The notes under the pieces: generated by a model
Told to the model about the DNA's origin: nothing
Databases searched by the model: none
Seen by the model: only the letters and a program-made list of their open reading frames with translations
From: Reticulitermes speratus
Taxonomy: Eukaryota > Arthropoda > Insecta > Blattodea > Rhinotermitidae
Direction of reading: 5' to 3'
Length of the DNA stretch: 64,000 bases
Assembly (NCBI GenBank): GCA_021186555.1
Contig: JAJKFL010000013.1
Span: 33,374,743 to 33,438,742, forward strand
Made by a program: the position numbers and the translations under genes
Part shown: piece by piece, positions 20,942 through 32,172 of the stretch
Position numbering within the stretch: position 1 is the stretch's first letter
How the letters are laid out: each line of letters starts with the position of its first letter

Positions 20942-21800
20942 TAAGCCATTATGTTTGGCTGCTCTTCATTGTCTGTATATGTTATTTTTAAAAAAAAGTG
21001 ATGACAACATGGGCATAAAACTAAAATAATTTACCGAGTCATTTAAAGAATGCACAGCTTTTTAAAATGAAAGTAAAATTGATTTAATTGCAATAAACCT
21101 TCTCCTCTGTAGAGGAATATTTGTCTTATGAATTTTTGTAGTGGAAAATGTAATTGTGTGTGATAAGAGGACTTATTTAAAGAAACTGAACCTCTGTAAA
21201 TCTATGGAACTGATAACATGTTGGATCTTTGTAATATGACATGTTAGAGACAAATATGATGATTCATATGAACAGTTGTACATATAGACATTTAATTGAT
21301 GTGTCTTATACAAATTTTGTCAAGAAGGATGAATAAAAGATTAGAGTTCAATACAATACATGTATTAAACACAGTGGGATGTCTCACAATAAGAATAAAC
21401 AAACAGGTAAACTGCACTGTGATCTTAGCACTAGATGAGCAGCTTTATGCTTTGGTCACATCTCTGCTGAGGATTGAGTCTTTAGTACTTATTTAGTACA
21501 AATCTCAGGAATCCAGCTTGGAAAATACAGTACTGTGGTCACAGGCATCACAGTTGTCTCTCCAAATTTCTGTTCTTCATCATGGAATGGTAGGCAGGAC
21601 AGTGAAATGCTTGAGGAATTACATCTCTTATTAAGGTTATGATCATCTTGGATGTGATGCAGTATAGGTTATTAGATTAGTGCCTCTCTACTAGACTACG
21701 TGATGTCACCTCCTAGAAGACCATAAACTTAATTCTCACTGTGAGAACCACAAATTTCATGTGGTCTCTTATTATCTGGTGTTGCTTTATATTTATTCAG
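20942..21800 (+). other. Rest of GBF1 intron 8
   Basis: About 860 bp of AT-rich sequence without any repeat or gene that I recognise. Confidence 0.6.
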
Positions 21801-22009
21801 AAACAGAATGGTGAACCATTTGCTGATGCTGATGCAGCATTTACATTAGCGTATGCTGTGATAATGTTGAATGTGGATCAGCATAATTACAACGTGAAAC
21901 GACAGAACAACCCCATGACTGCGGATGAGTTCAAAAGGAACCTCAAGAGAGTGAATGGAGGCCAGGATTTTGATCAAGAATTGCTGGATGATATCTACAA
22001 TGGGATCAA
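21801..22009 (+). CDS. GBF1: GBF1 exon 9: Sec7 motif 2 and brefeldin A contact region
   Basis: Acceptor attcag ending at 21800, donor gtgagt at 22010. It encodes [51 protein letters not shown] and [25 protein letters not shown] is the second Sec7 signature and forms the Arf-binding groove. At the positions known to set brefeldin A sensitivity, the sequence has Tyr (LAYAV), Asp (NVDQH) and Met (NNPMT), as in drug-sensitive GBF1. Drug sensitivity itself is inferred from that comparison only. Confidence 0.98.
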
Positions 22010-22906
22010 GTGAGTACTGGATGGACAGACTGAACTTCAAGATTGCATAGTTAGCATCTTGTTCTCATTTTATATTCAGTTACCAGACCAATTCATTCAG
22101 CATCAACTCCTTTCCCTTAACTCTTCAAAGCACAGTGGTTCTTGGAATACCACCTGCTTTAACATTGAAAATACTCAGCATTTTATCCTCACAGTATATA
22201 TTTATGTGGTTGTCACTATAAACAGAAGTTATTTTACAACACAGCAGCAAGATGGTGGACTTGGTAGTGGAGACACAGTGTTTTGCTTGAGGTGGGAAAT
22301 GAAATTTTTTATATTATTTTCATGAAGTACTTGTTTCAGAGAGTTAATGTTCTCCCCTCTTCATTGTTGTCATCTTTATCATCATCCATTCCACAAGACT
22401 GGGTCATTGAATTTCCATGTTCCTGGTAGGTGATTAAGGAAGGCGTGATTTTTCAGGGTCAATCTGGATCTAGGTTTCAGAGTTCCCTAGGTCATTTCCA
22501 CCAATTTCCATGTTTTGAGAAAGGTTTTGACTTAGTATTACTGTGCCACAGGGTCTGTGTTGGTGTCTGAATTTCTGCTGTTTCATTGGCTGTTGTATGT
22601 TGACCCTTCTGGACTTGCTGATGTAAGCTGATCCAAGTGGTATGTCAGGAATAATACTGAGTTCTCTGTATGAACTGGAAATATAGTACTGAGTTTCTTC
22701 TGCCAGTAATTCGGTTAATTTTAGTTGTCTCTACCAGCAACAGACGCATGCTTACTAGTTTTGGCCATGGCTACCACTTAACTCCTTGGTGTGGGCATTT
22801 GCATTGCCTACTGCTGCATGTGTGGTGGCAGTTTAAATCTCCACTGTGGCTGTTTGAACCTTCCTGTTTTCTAGGACCCAGAGAATAGGCACAGAAATAA
22901 GTTATA
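22010..22906 (+). other. First part of GBF1 intron 9
   Basis: About 900 bp. Nothing recognised on either strand. Confidence 0.55.
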
Positions 22907-23011
22907 CGGTGAAACCTCTATTCATGTTTCCCATATGTGTTGTTTTCACGCAAGTGTCATTCATTTCTTCTGGTTCCAGAAGATTGCACATATAAACAAT
23001 GTAGAATTCAT

Positions 23012-23190
23012 TGATTTCACGCTTCTGCCGTGATGTTGATGAGATGTGCACTCTTCTGGGATATTACGCGGCGTTGTGTGGTAATTATTTACCGATGTTT
23101 TGGAACAACGTATTGATCCCATCTTCACATCGGTAAACAATTACCACACGACGCCGCGTACTATCCCAGAAGAGCGCAGATCTCAATGTA
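23012..23190. repeat. Foldback repeat, family A copy 2
   Basis: Left arm TGCACTCTTCTGGGATATTA, CGCGGCGTTGTGTGGTAATT; right arm GGTAAACAATTACCACACGA, CGCCGCGTACTATCCCAGAA. The arms pair almost completely around a loop of about 40 bp that holds GATGTTTTGG and CCCATCTTCAC. Same family as 9620-9894, but here both arms are complete. Confidence 0.88.
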
Positions 23191-23687
23191 GAATTCTATC
23201 AGATGTATCGTTCCATAGAGTGTCTTTTCCTAGGTCAGTTGTTCAGAATCCTTGGTCATGACCCACAGTATTCCTGGAGTGATGGTGGAAAAAAGAGTAG
23301 TGAAAGTAACATGTTTTTTTGGAAAGTACAGTAGTGATAACTTGCCAATAGCAGTACTTATTGTTTACTTACAATGTATCACCACATGTTGGTCAAGTGT
23401 GATTGATGGTTGAGTGGTGGGGTTGAAGGGGTGGCTTACGCTGTAAGGTGGTAAACCTGAGAACTGTGTTTTGCAGTTTTTAATATAGTATTATCTCATA
23501 TCATCCTGTTCACTTTGCCTTTCTGTGTTTGACAGTTTTGTGATTTAGCATTATTCTTCTTCTTCTTTGTTATTCATGCTGATTGTGGTTCAAAAATCAT
23601 TGAAATCACGTTGTTACGCAAATAGAGAAGTGTATATTACCACAGTCATTTTCATGGAGTTTTTAAGGGTACTGGATGCCTCCATTG

Positions 23688-23815
23688 GTGTCATTCATTC
23701 TATAGTCTGTCTTATGACAGGTCTGTAGCCTCTTCCAAAGCGAGTTCTCCACAGGGTGCGATCTAGTGCTTCCTCTTTCAATTTCCAGTATCGTCTCTTT
23801 TCCTTAAGGTCATGC
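23688..23815 (-). mobile_element. RTE-like LINE fragment, second copy
   Basis: CATTCATTCTATAGTCTGTC to AAGGTCATG repeats 2785-2905 with about 10 differences. On the minus strand it encodes the last 40 residues of the same LINE ORF. It lies inside the element at 22907. Confidence 0.88.
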
Positions 23816-24465
23816 TCGTGTGCAGGGTAGAAATATTTTGTTGCTTCTCATCCACAAGATGTGTCATTTCTACAGAATATAAAATTTGTGTACTGTCCAC
23901 CACACTGCACAAGCATGATCTCTTCCATGAGAACTGGATATGGCTGGATGCTGACTTCAGCTCTTACGCGTCTAGAGAGTGCATGTGTAACATGGTGTTT
24001 CCAGTATTGATGTGTGGTGTGATGATTGGTTGGCTGGCAGCAGCAGGAGGGGGGGGGGGAGGAAGAGGGAGACTAGCTGATCTTAAATCAGTGCAAGTGT
24101 TGCCAAAGCCTGTGCTGCTTACAAAACTCTTAAATAATTCTTTTACTTGCGCAGAATTAGTGGTATGACAAACAGGACATTTTGCACTTGGAGTTGGCAC
24201 TGTTTCATCTGAAATGTAGGGTTTTGAACTGAAAATTTGTCAATTACAGATTCCTGGGGAGGGGAATATTTTTTCATCCATGTATTACTGTAACTTGCGA
24301 TTTGTTTATTATTTTTGTAGGCCTAAATGCAAAATGTAAAATTTTAATTTCATATTTTCTCACATTGCTGACGTATTTAATGCTTGTCCCAAACTGCCAT
24401 TTTCCTGCATTTGTCGTTTTCTTTCTACAGTCCATTCGGAAATGATGGTTAGAGGTTTCACTCTA

Positions 24466-25014
24466 TATCAGTAGTAAACAGCTGCCTTGTTGTACTTAAA
24501 TTATATAGAAAGGCCACCTCCCTGCTTTTTTGTGAATGATGTGTGGAAATAAGATGCCAGAGATAATTGAAACTTTGAGGTGGGATATGTTATTGCCAAT
24601 TATAGAGTTCATTGCTGGTTATAGGCATCATCTGATTTTCCACACAGTGGGTTGCACAAGGTAGGTAGAAACCGATAATGCCTTCCTCAAATGACACGAA
24701 CGAGAACAGTATTACCTATGAATAATAGCGTGTTAAACCTGATGACATATACTGACAGAAATGCTATACTAATTACCTAACACCCACTTGGTCTTTTTTG
24801 CTTGTGGCAGTTTTAGCACAGATAGTCCACATTGATTCAGTCAGTACATAGCATTGAAAGGTTTGGGAACAATATGGGTGAAGGGCAAGTGGTTATTGTG
24901 ATGTACATGTCTCTCTCATCAGCATTCAGACAATGGTTTTGTTTTGCACAGACAGTGTTTATATAATCACACTTCCTTGGTTTGGGATGATACAAGTCTG
25001 GTGACTTGTTTCAG
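24466..25014 (+). other. End of GBF1 intron 9
   Basis: 550 bp without recognised features. Confidence 0.55.
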
Positions 25015-25251
25015 GATGGACGAGATAGTAATGCCAGCAGAACAGACTGGCCTTGTGAAGGAGAACTATCTGTGGAAGGTGTTGCTGCGTAGAGGTGCAA
25101 GCAAAGATGGTGTCTTCATACATGCACCAAATGGCCTTTTTGACCATGACCTGTTCTCTCTTATCTGGGGACCAACTGTCGCTGCTCTCAGCTTTGTGTT
25201 TGACAAGAGTAATGATGCTACCATATACCAGAAAGCCATCTCTGGTTTCAG
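25015..25251 (+). CDS. GBF1: GBF1 exon 10: end of Sec7 domain
   Basis: Acceptor tttcag ending at 25014, donor gtgtgt at 25252. It encodes [50 protein letters not shown] and [20 protein letters not shown] and WGPTIAALSYVFDKS are diagnostic GBF1 segments at the Sec7/HDS1 border. Phase 2 in (a Lys codon), phase 2 out (an Arg codon). Confidence 0.97.
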
Positions 25252-25294
25252 GTGTGTTTAGTTGTACGAGAGAGTTAATCACTTAGTAAGTTTA

Positions 25295-25465
25295 AAAAAG
25301 TGCACAGGAATACAATCCCAAAGGGAAATGCGACATAGGTCGACCAAAAACAAGATGGAGAGATCAACAGCCTCTTCAAGCTGGAGTTTTCACAGGACAG
25401 GACCCAGGTGTCATACATCTGTTTACGTTCATGATGGTGATCATGATGATGAAAAAAGTGTACGT
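25295..25465 (+). mobile_element. RTE-like LINE, extreme 3' end
   Basis: In the frames here, GIQSQREMRHRSTKNKMERS corresponds to the GYNPKGKRDIGRPKTRW motif that ends ORF2 in RTE-type LINEs, followed by a GATGATGAT-type tail at 25433-25456. Only about 170 bp are left. Confidence 0.65.
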
Positions 25466-25619
25466 GGGTCTGAATTCTTTGTAGCATTCGTTTCATTAGT
25501 TTCCCTGAGGTACATATAAAATCTAAAGCTATATGGGGGAGTGGAAAGGTTCATACGTTCTTAACTTTAGTAATAGATGAAGGTGAGTGGTCAGCTTCAT
25601 GCACTGGCTTCTTTACCAC

Positions 25620-25785
25620 TAAGGAAAAAGCACCTGTTACCTAATGGATAGGAGGCTTGGTAGGCCCCAGAGCCAGGATGTGGTGAAGAAGAAAGCAGTA
25701 CTCATGTTGGCCCCTGCTGGGAGTTGAACCCCCATTCTCCAATCATAACGTAGCCACTATACAGGCTGAGCTCTCATGGTTCCCA
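25620..25785 (-). mobile_element. tRNA-SINE fragment
   Basis: On the minus strand, GGAACCATGAGAGCTCAGCC then TGTATAGTGGCTACG (A-box-like), and GGGTTCAACTCCC at 25731-25719 (B box). It is a SINE head related to a tRNA, unlike the one at 6185. No target duplication found. Confidence 0.5.
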
Positions 25786-26020
25786 GTTATTTCAATCAAG
25801 CCTGCAACATCTTTATTGTAAACTTGTTTTTTGTTTGTTTGGAATTCCTCATACTGAAATGTGTCTTGTATGTCTGTGTGGAACTGAATCATACCAATAC
25901 TTTAATTACTTTGCCTCAGATTTTAGTTGTGTCTGATAGAAAAGTAGGTAAAATTTTTTCAATTGGTAGAGTGGAATGAATATTATCATTAAAATGGATT
26001 TGTACTAACTTGTGATGCAG

Positions 26021-26297
26021 GAAGTGTGCTATGATCTCTGCTCATTATGGAATGAGCAATGATTTCGACAATCTTATCATATCATTGTGCAAGTTCACGA
26101 CTCTGCTGAGCACTGCTGACACGCCTGACAACCTGACTATTTCATTTGGTTCAAACCCAAAGGCTCAGCTGGCAGCCAAGATGGTGTTTAATCTGGCTCA
26201 TCGTCATGGAGACATCTTGCGGGAAGGCTGGAAGAATGTTCTGGACTGCATGCTACAGCTATACCACTGCAAGCTGCTGCCAAAAGTTATGGTTGAG
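26021..26297 (+). CDS. GBF1: GBF1 exon 11: HDS1
   Basis: Acceptor gatgcag ending at 26020, donor gtgagg at 26298. It encodes KCAMISAHYGMSNDFDNLII, SLCKFTTLLS, FGSNPKAQLAAKMVFNLAHR and HGDILREGWKNVLDCMLQLY. The block AHRHGDILREGWKN is almost invariant in GBF1. HDS1 of GBF1 binds membrane lipids in other species. Phase 2 in, phase 0 out. Confidence 0.97.
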
Positions 26298-27618
26298 GTG
26301 AGGACCCTGCCCTTATGGTAGAATATACGACACTAGTGTGATGCCCATTTAAATTTCAGCTGGAAGTCGTAATTTATTATACAAACTTAGGTCTAAAGAC
26401 TATAATCGCCCATCATCTAGTTATGTCTTTTTAATGCCCGTACAAGTTCAGTCTCTTGTGGAGAATCACTGTTGCTATCTAAATCCCTCATCTATTTTCC
26501 TTCCTTGTTTAGTCTTTTTGTGTCTTTCTGTCCTTTTCTTCATTTGTCTGTATTCCTTTCCCATCCCTTTTATTTGTCTGTCCTGCCATGACTCCTTTTC
26601 TTCCCTCTCCTCTGAGAGAACAGTTTAGGTGAATATTATGATCATAATTATAGAATCTGTGACAGTATGTACATGTCTGTCGAATAGTGTGATTTTGCCT
26701 TATAAACATGTCCTGTGAGTAGGGCGAATGATTTTATGTCTGCCGCGGCTAGGTGAATAAAATTGTACAGCTGCTACAATGAGTATACACATTATTTTAT
26801 ACTTCTGATTTCATTATTGATATGCTGACAGCTCATTTAGAGTCAGATTATTGAATTGAGAAGTTGTGAAAGGTACTGTGTAAAAGCTTAAAACTATGAA
26901 AACCAATGCATTGCAGTTGCAGTGCTAATTTTAAGTGAGTGGTGAGTAAGCATGCAGAAGAAACCAGCAACTGCACTGTAGCATGGAAATTCTGTATTGC
27001 AGAACAAACTGTATGATGATGGAGGAAATAAAAAGTACTATTATTGGAGTAAATTTAACCCTAGAAGCAATTCATAGGCCCAGGCAGGGGAATTTCAATG
27101 CCAGTGATGAAAAGGTCCTGGAGTTTATGCTAGAAAAATGTAACAAAATATTTGTACCATTTAGTCCACATGAGTCAAACTACTTGTTGCTGTGTGCATG
27201 TGCATCATATCGTAGAATGTTATTGCTGTTAAAAGGGCCTGTGTTATTATGTTTATTTGAAGAACTTTGTGTGTACATGTCTACATAGATTTTCTTTTTG
27301 TTAAATTCATAGTTCATATATAACTTCAAAGTTTCAACCCATCAGAACATTATGTAATTTGTGACATACAAACAATATTTTATACACCATTAATTGGTGT
27401 ATTCAGAATATATGTATATATCATTTTTCTTACTCCTGGGCAGAAGCAATAAATATTAAATATCTTGCTTACATAGAGTGTGACATCGTAACACCAAGCA
27501 TATGGCATAATTTATTATGACACCACAACAAATTACAGTCTACCATATGTGACACTGTATTGTTATGTAATTATAATCAAGTGTTAAGCAATAAGTAGTT
27601 AGATATTATGATTATACA
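26298..27618 (+). other. First part of GBF1 intron 11
   Basis: 1.3 kb of mostly AT-rich sequence with a pyrimidine-rich stretch at 26460-26610. No gene or repeat recognised. Confidence 0.5.
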
Positions 27619-27620
27619 TA

Positions 27621-28522
27621 CCGTATATTCTCGAATCTAATCCGCACTTTTTTTACAGTTTTAGAGGGCTAAAAAATCAGATGCGGATTAGATTTGCAGT
27701 CTAGAGCTGGATTTTGGAAAAATGATTGAGCTGCTGTACAATATAACAATAACGTAATTAACGTAATTAATAAACAACGTAAGAACAATACAATACAATA
27801 ATCTATTATTTTATTATTTATTATTATAATTTATTATTTATCAGACTCGCCGTCATCACTCATAATTCGAGGAATGTTCAAAGATCTGGCCTTCTTTATC
27901 GCCTCCTCGCGAGTAGATCATAACTCACAAACAGTCCAGTCTTGCGTCTCTCTTGAAAAAACGTGAAGACTGCATCATCAATTTCAGGAAATCGTCCTTT
28001 CTTGGGTCCAGTGAATTTCCTTCATGACGCCTCACACCCGCTGATCGCTGCCTTGTGTTTCCGCCATAGTCGAACGTTGCTTTCATCAACTCCAAAAATT
28101 GCAGCGGCTTTGCGGTTTCCATTCTCCTCTGCGCACCGAATAACTTCACGTTTGAACTTTGCCGTATATGAGAGTCGTTTAGATTTCAGGTGTCCCTCTT
28201 CCATAACTACGGTACACGACAAATTGGAACAAGCACCTCCCACGTTTCAGCAACTAAAGATCAGCTGGCTTCAGACGAGATTGCGCACGTCTGTTGAGAA
28301 AGGCCCCGCCTCTATCGGTATGACTCATCGGCCACAGGCGTAGCGTCGGATTTTAACGCATTGGTAACATCCAATATTATTCAATCAGTCGCCCCGTGGG
28401 CAAGGGGTGGTTGAAGGAAAGGTGCGGATTAGAATCGCGAACTAACTTTTTTTCGTTTAAGAAGTCGCCAAAAACTGGGTGCGGATTAGATTCGGGTGCG
28501 GTTTAGATTCGAGAATATACGG
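27621..28522 (-). mobile_element. Pogo-like MITE family, copy 2
   Basis: CCGTATATTCTCGAATCTAA at both ends, TA at 27619-27620 and 28523-28524. The minus strand carries the helix-turn-helix without the stop of copies 1 and 4 (LKSKRLSYTAKFKREVIRCA), then GPKKGRFPEIDDAVFTFFQE and RRKTGLFVSYDLL, a frameshift, and then a direct join to the tail SDDGESD. So this copy keeps more of the N-terminal region (start of the CENP-B-type second helix-turn-helix) and less of the C-terminus than copies 1 and 4. 902 bp. Confidence 0.93.
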
Positions 28523-29370
28523 TATTTTTGCCTTAATTATCCATCATGCAAAATGTGCCTTAATGTCAAAAGTTTTACCCAGACAGAAGCAGTAAATATT
28601 AAATATTATGATGTAGTGTTGGTTTTTTTGTTGTAATTACCAGGATTCCAAATCACACCTTTTTGTGCCATATTACATATGTTACATTGTCTACGGCCTG
28701 TCTGGCTCTGCCTTGTTTTTCATCATCATGTTTTCTGCAGCACGATTTTGAATATATATATTGCACCAACTGTGTGTTTTTATTTTCTCTACAATGTTTG
28801 TCTGAAACTTTTTTCATTCCATGAAGAATTGAGCAATATATGATCATTAATGTACTTAGGTGTTCATGGAAAGTGCCTGATATTTTTGTGTGATATTAAT
28901 GAAACTTGAATTTCCTTGCAAATATCTTAATAAAAGTTTCAGATATAAAATTTCAAGAAAATCTGCTTATTGGAATCGAAGTTGTTCCATGTGGACAGAT
29001 GGGACAGTTGGACTGACAAGATGAAGCTAATAGTTGCTTTTTGTAACTTTGTGAACACACCTAAAATAGTTTTTCTGTTGCAAGTGAGACAATATATGAA
29101 GGTGTTAGAAGTTATTAGTTTCCTGAAGATTCCACGACAAGATTTCAAAGCCAGTTGTGCATAAGATTTATGCATCAATAGAGAACTATGTTAGTGCAGA
29201 ACTGTCTCAGAGACTGCCTTGAAAAATTAGTAGCATACCAGCTCCATATAATTGATCTGCACCAAAAACGTGATTATTTCTTGGGAAATGTGGGTAATGT
29301 AGATGAAACCCCAGTCCTTTTTTTGATATTCTGACCTACACTCGCTACTTCCAGAACTCCCCCAAATTCT

Positions 29371-30261
29371 ATGTATAACAGAACATCATCTAAAGGAACA
29401 CGAATTGAAGGAACATCGATAGAACACTATAATTTAGGGGCTAAATTTTGTAGAAAAAACTTAAAAGATGGTGGAGTAAGTATCATTGTTCATGAATCAT
29501 TAAACTTTTTTAATATTAACATACAAGAATTTTGCAAAGAACAAGATATTGAAGTATGCGCAATTAAAATACATTTACCAACCATAACTATTTGTATAAT
29601 ATCTATTTACAGGTCTCCTAATGGGAATTTCATACACTTTATAAGGAGATTAGAAGCTATCATGAATAAACTATATAGTACTAATATACATTTCATCATC
29701 TGTGGGGATATAAACATAAACTATCTTGATAACAGCTGTAAAAAAAAGCAACAATTAGATACCCTACTAGCCACATACAATTTAACCAGTACTGTCTATT
29801 TCCCAACAAGAATACAAAACGGCGCAGCATCAGCACTAGACAATATTTTTATTGATGTATCTAAAGATGAAAACTATACCATATATGCTCTTATTAACGG
29901 GCTATCAGACCACGATGCCCAAATTATCAAGTTAAACAATCTCAATACGCAAGGGCAATACAATAAAACACAAATCATAAGAAACTTTAATAAACATTCT
30001 ATAACTAACTTTAAGATTAAACTGAGCTTTGAAACCTGGGATGATATCTTTGGAGGAAATGATGTTAACATAATATTCAATAACTTTCTGAATACATATC
30101 TAAGGATTTTTTATTCTAGCTTCACTAAAAGAATAATAAAGAGTAAACCTAAAGGCAACACATGGATAACAACAGGGATAAAGATCTCATGTATAAATAA
30201 AAGAAATCTTTATTTACAGTGTAGGACCAGTAATGACACAAATCTTAAAAGAGCATTATAA
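29371..30261 (+). pseudogene. LINE endonuclease domain
   Basis: 296 codons of the AP-endonuclease (exonuclease-endonuclease-phosphatase) domain that nicks target DNA. HYNLGAKFCRKNLKDGGVSI, ISIYRSPNGNF, ICGDININYL (the GD.N motif), TRIQNGAASALDNIF and LSDHDAQI (the catalytic SDH motif) are all present. The N-terminal catalytic N and E motifs are lost by truncation. The frame ends near 30261, and the RT continues in another frame. Confidence 0.9.
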
Positions 30262-31516
30262 ACAATACTGTAAAACTCTAACTAAGGTCATTAATGCGGC
30301 TAAAAAGCTTTACTATGATAGAAGAATTTTAAATTCTAAAAATAAAATGAAAACTACTTGGAATATAGTTAAAACTGAAACAGGGAAAAAAGAAAGTAAG
30401 GAAGAAATACAGTACCTCGATATTAATGGTAATACAACATACAACCAACAAATTATAGCAAATACATTTAATGATTACTTTTTAACAATAGCAGATAAAA
30501 TCACAGATAGTAGTAGAGATAGTAAAACAGGACATCCAAATAATAACAATTTTCTAAAGTACATGTTACAAACATTTAAGCGCCCTCTGCCAAGTATTAG
30601 ATTTAGACATACGTCAACTCATGAAATAGAAGAAATTATTAAATCCCTAAAAACAACACACTCACATGGATATGATGAAATACCAACTAAAATATTAAAA
30701 GTAAGTGCCCCTTTTATTAGCTCTCCTTTAACATATATTTATAATAAAACTCTTTCCTCAGGTATCTTTCCATCTAGATTAAAATTCTCAGTAGTAAAAC
30801 CAATATTTAAAAATGGTGACAAACATAATATTACAAATTATAGACCTATATCTTTGCTAACTGCTTTCTCCAAAGTTTTTGAAAAAGTAATATATACAAG
30901 ACTCTACCAACACTTAAATCAAAACAACATACTCATAAACGATCAATATGGGTTCAGGAGTAACTCTTCAACTGATATGGCTTCTTTCAAGCTAATAAAT
31001 GAAATCTTACTAGCCATGAACAATAAATTAACTGTTGGTGGTATATTTTGTGACCTGGAGAAAGCTTTCGACTGTGTCAACCATAATATTCTACTATCAA
31101 AACTGGAACTTTATGGGATAGTAGGAAAATTCAATGCATTAATTACATAATACCTAAATGACAGATATCAGAAAGTGGTAATAGATAACAGAAAAATTCA
31201 TAATAGTACTTCTTCCGGATGGGAGATCATCAAGCATGGTGTTCCGCAAGGCTCAATCCTTGGTCCGCTATTCTTCCTTTTGTATGTCAATGATTTGCCT
31301 GAAGTAATAACTAATAACGCTAAAATCATCTTATATGCCGACGACACTAGTGTTATAATACCTAATCCTAGCGTTCAGGATCTTGAAATTAACATGAACA
31401 AACAATTTGTAGCCATAAATGAATGGTTCAAAACCAATTTGTTATCTTTAAATTTCAAAAAAACTCATTACCTACTATTTAGGACAAAAAATACCGTAGT
31501 TTGGAAATCAATATAA
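30233..31516 (+). pseudogene. LINE reverse transcriptase domain with one in-frame stop
   Basis: One frame runs through 30233-31516 with a single TAA at 31148-31150. Motifs in order: HGYDEIPTKILK, NYRPISLLTAFSKVFEKVIY, YGFRSNSSTDMASF, GIFCDLEKAFDCVNH, then after the stop HGVPQGSILGPLFFLLYVND and the polymerase core LYADD at 31331-31345. All RT blocks are present. The stop lies between the palm motifs, so one change alone separates this domain from an open frame, apart from the frameshifts at either end. Confidence 0.92.
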
Positions 31517-32172
31517 GTATATGCTGTGGAAACAAGCAGATTACTAACATGTCAAATACTAAGTTTCTTGGTTTACACATTGATGAAACATTATCATGGA
31601 AATCTCACATTGACCAATTAGTAACTAAACTGAGTTCGGCCTGTTATGCAGTTAGGACTGTAAAAGGTTTTATGTCACAAGAAACTCTAAAGATGATTTA
31701 TTTCTCCTATGTGCATTCCATAATAGCATACGGTATAATTTTCTGGGGTAATTCGCCCTACAGTATTAATATCTTCAGGATACAAAAGCATATAATCAGA
31801 GTTATTATGAATGCAAAAACTAGAGACTCTTGTAGGGAACTATTTAAAAATTTAAAAATTTTGCCCATGTATTCACAATATATATTTTCGTTAATACTAT
31901 TTGTCGTAAATAATAAAGATCAGTACAAATCAAACCACGAGATTCATAGCTTCAATACTAGACATAGCACGAATTTGCACCTTCCAACATCACGTCTGAC
32001 AGTTTTTCAAAGAGGACGCTACTACTTTGGTATTAGAGCTTTTAATCATCTCCCACCTAGCATAAAAAGCTTGAGTAATGAAGTGAAACTATTTAAACCG
32101 GCACTAAAAAGAGTTCTTCTTTCCAATTTGTTTTATTCCTTGGATGAATATTTTAACTGTAAATTTAATTAA
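31501..32172 (+). pseudogene. LINE RT C-terminal region
   Basis: 223 codons in a third frame: KFLGLHIDETLSWKSHIDQL, KLSSACYAVRTVKGFMSQ, IIAYGIIFWGNS, RIQKHIIRVIMNAKTRDSCR, RYYFGIRAFNHLPPSIKSL. This is the thumb and C-terminal region of Jockey/CR1-like enzymes, with the usual VKFLG.LD..L.W..HI opening. It ends with a natural stop at 32170-32172, followed by about 480 bp of 3' UTR. Confidence 0.9.

Larger units (their letters stand above)
22907..24463. mobile_element. Tigger-like TIR element carrying nested repeats
   Basis: Left end CGGTGAAACCTCTATTCATG, right end (inward) GAGTGAAACCTCTAACCATC, with TA at 22905-22906 and 24464-24465. The ends and the TTTCC.GCAT..GTCGTTTTC motifs inside match those of the element at 1096. 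No transposase is left. A foldback (23012-23190) and a LINE fragment (23688-23815) lie within it. A G9 tract with flanking Gly-rich sequence at about 24050 has no clear meaning. Confidence 0.75.

Noticed and set aside
24040-24075. Glycine-rich coding segment around a G9 tract
   Set aside because: A simple G/A-rich stretch inside a non-coding TIR element; no splice sites in phase with GBF1.
25700-25785. tRNA gene on the minus strand
   Set aside because: Only a B box and a weak A box; no acceptor stem found. Called a SINE fragment.
26983-27288. 101-codon open frame in intron 11
   Set aside because: No recognisable motif, no repeat copies in the window, AT-rich composition like the surrounding intron. 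Not supported as a gene.
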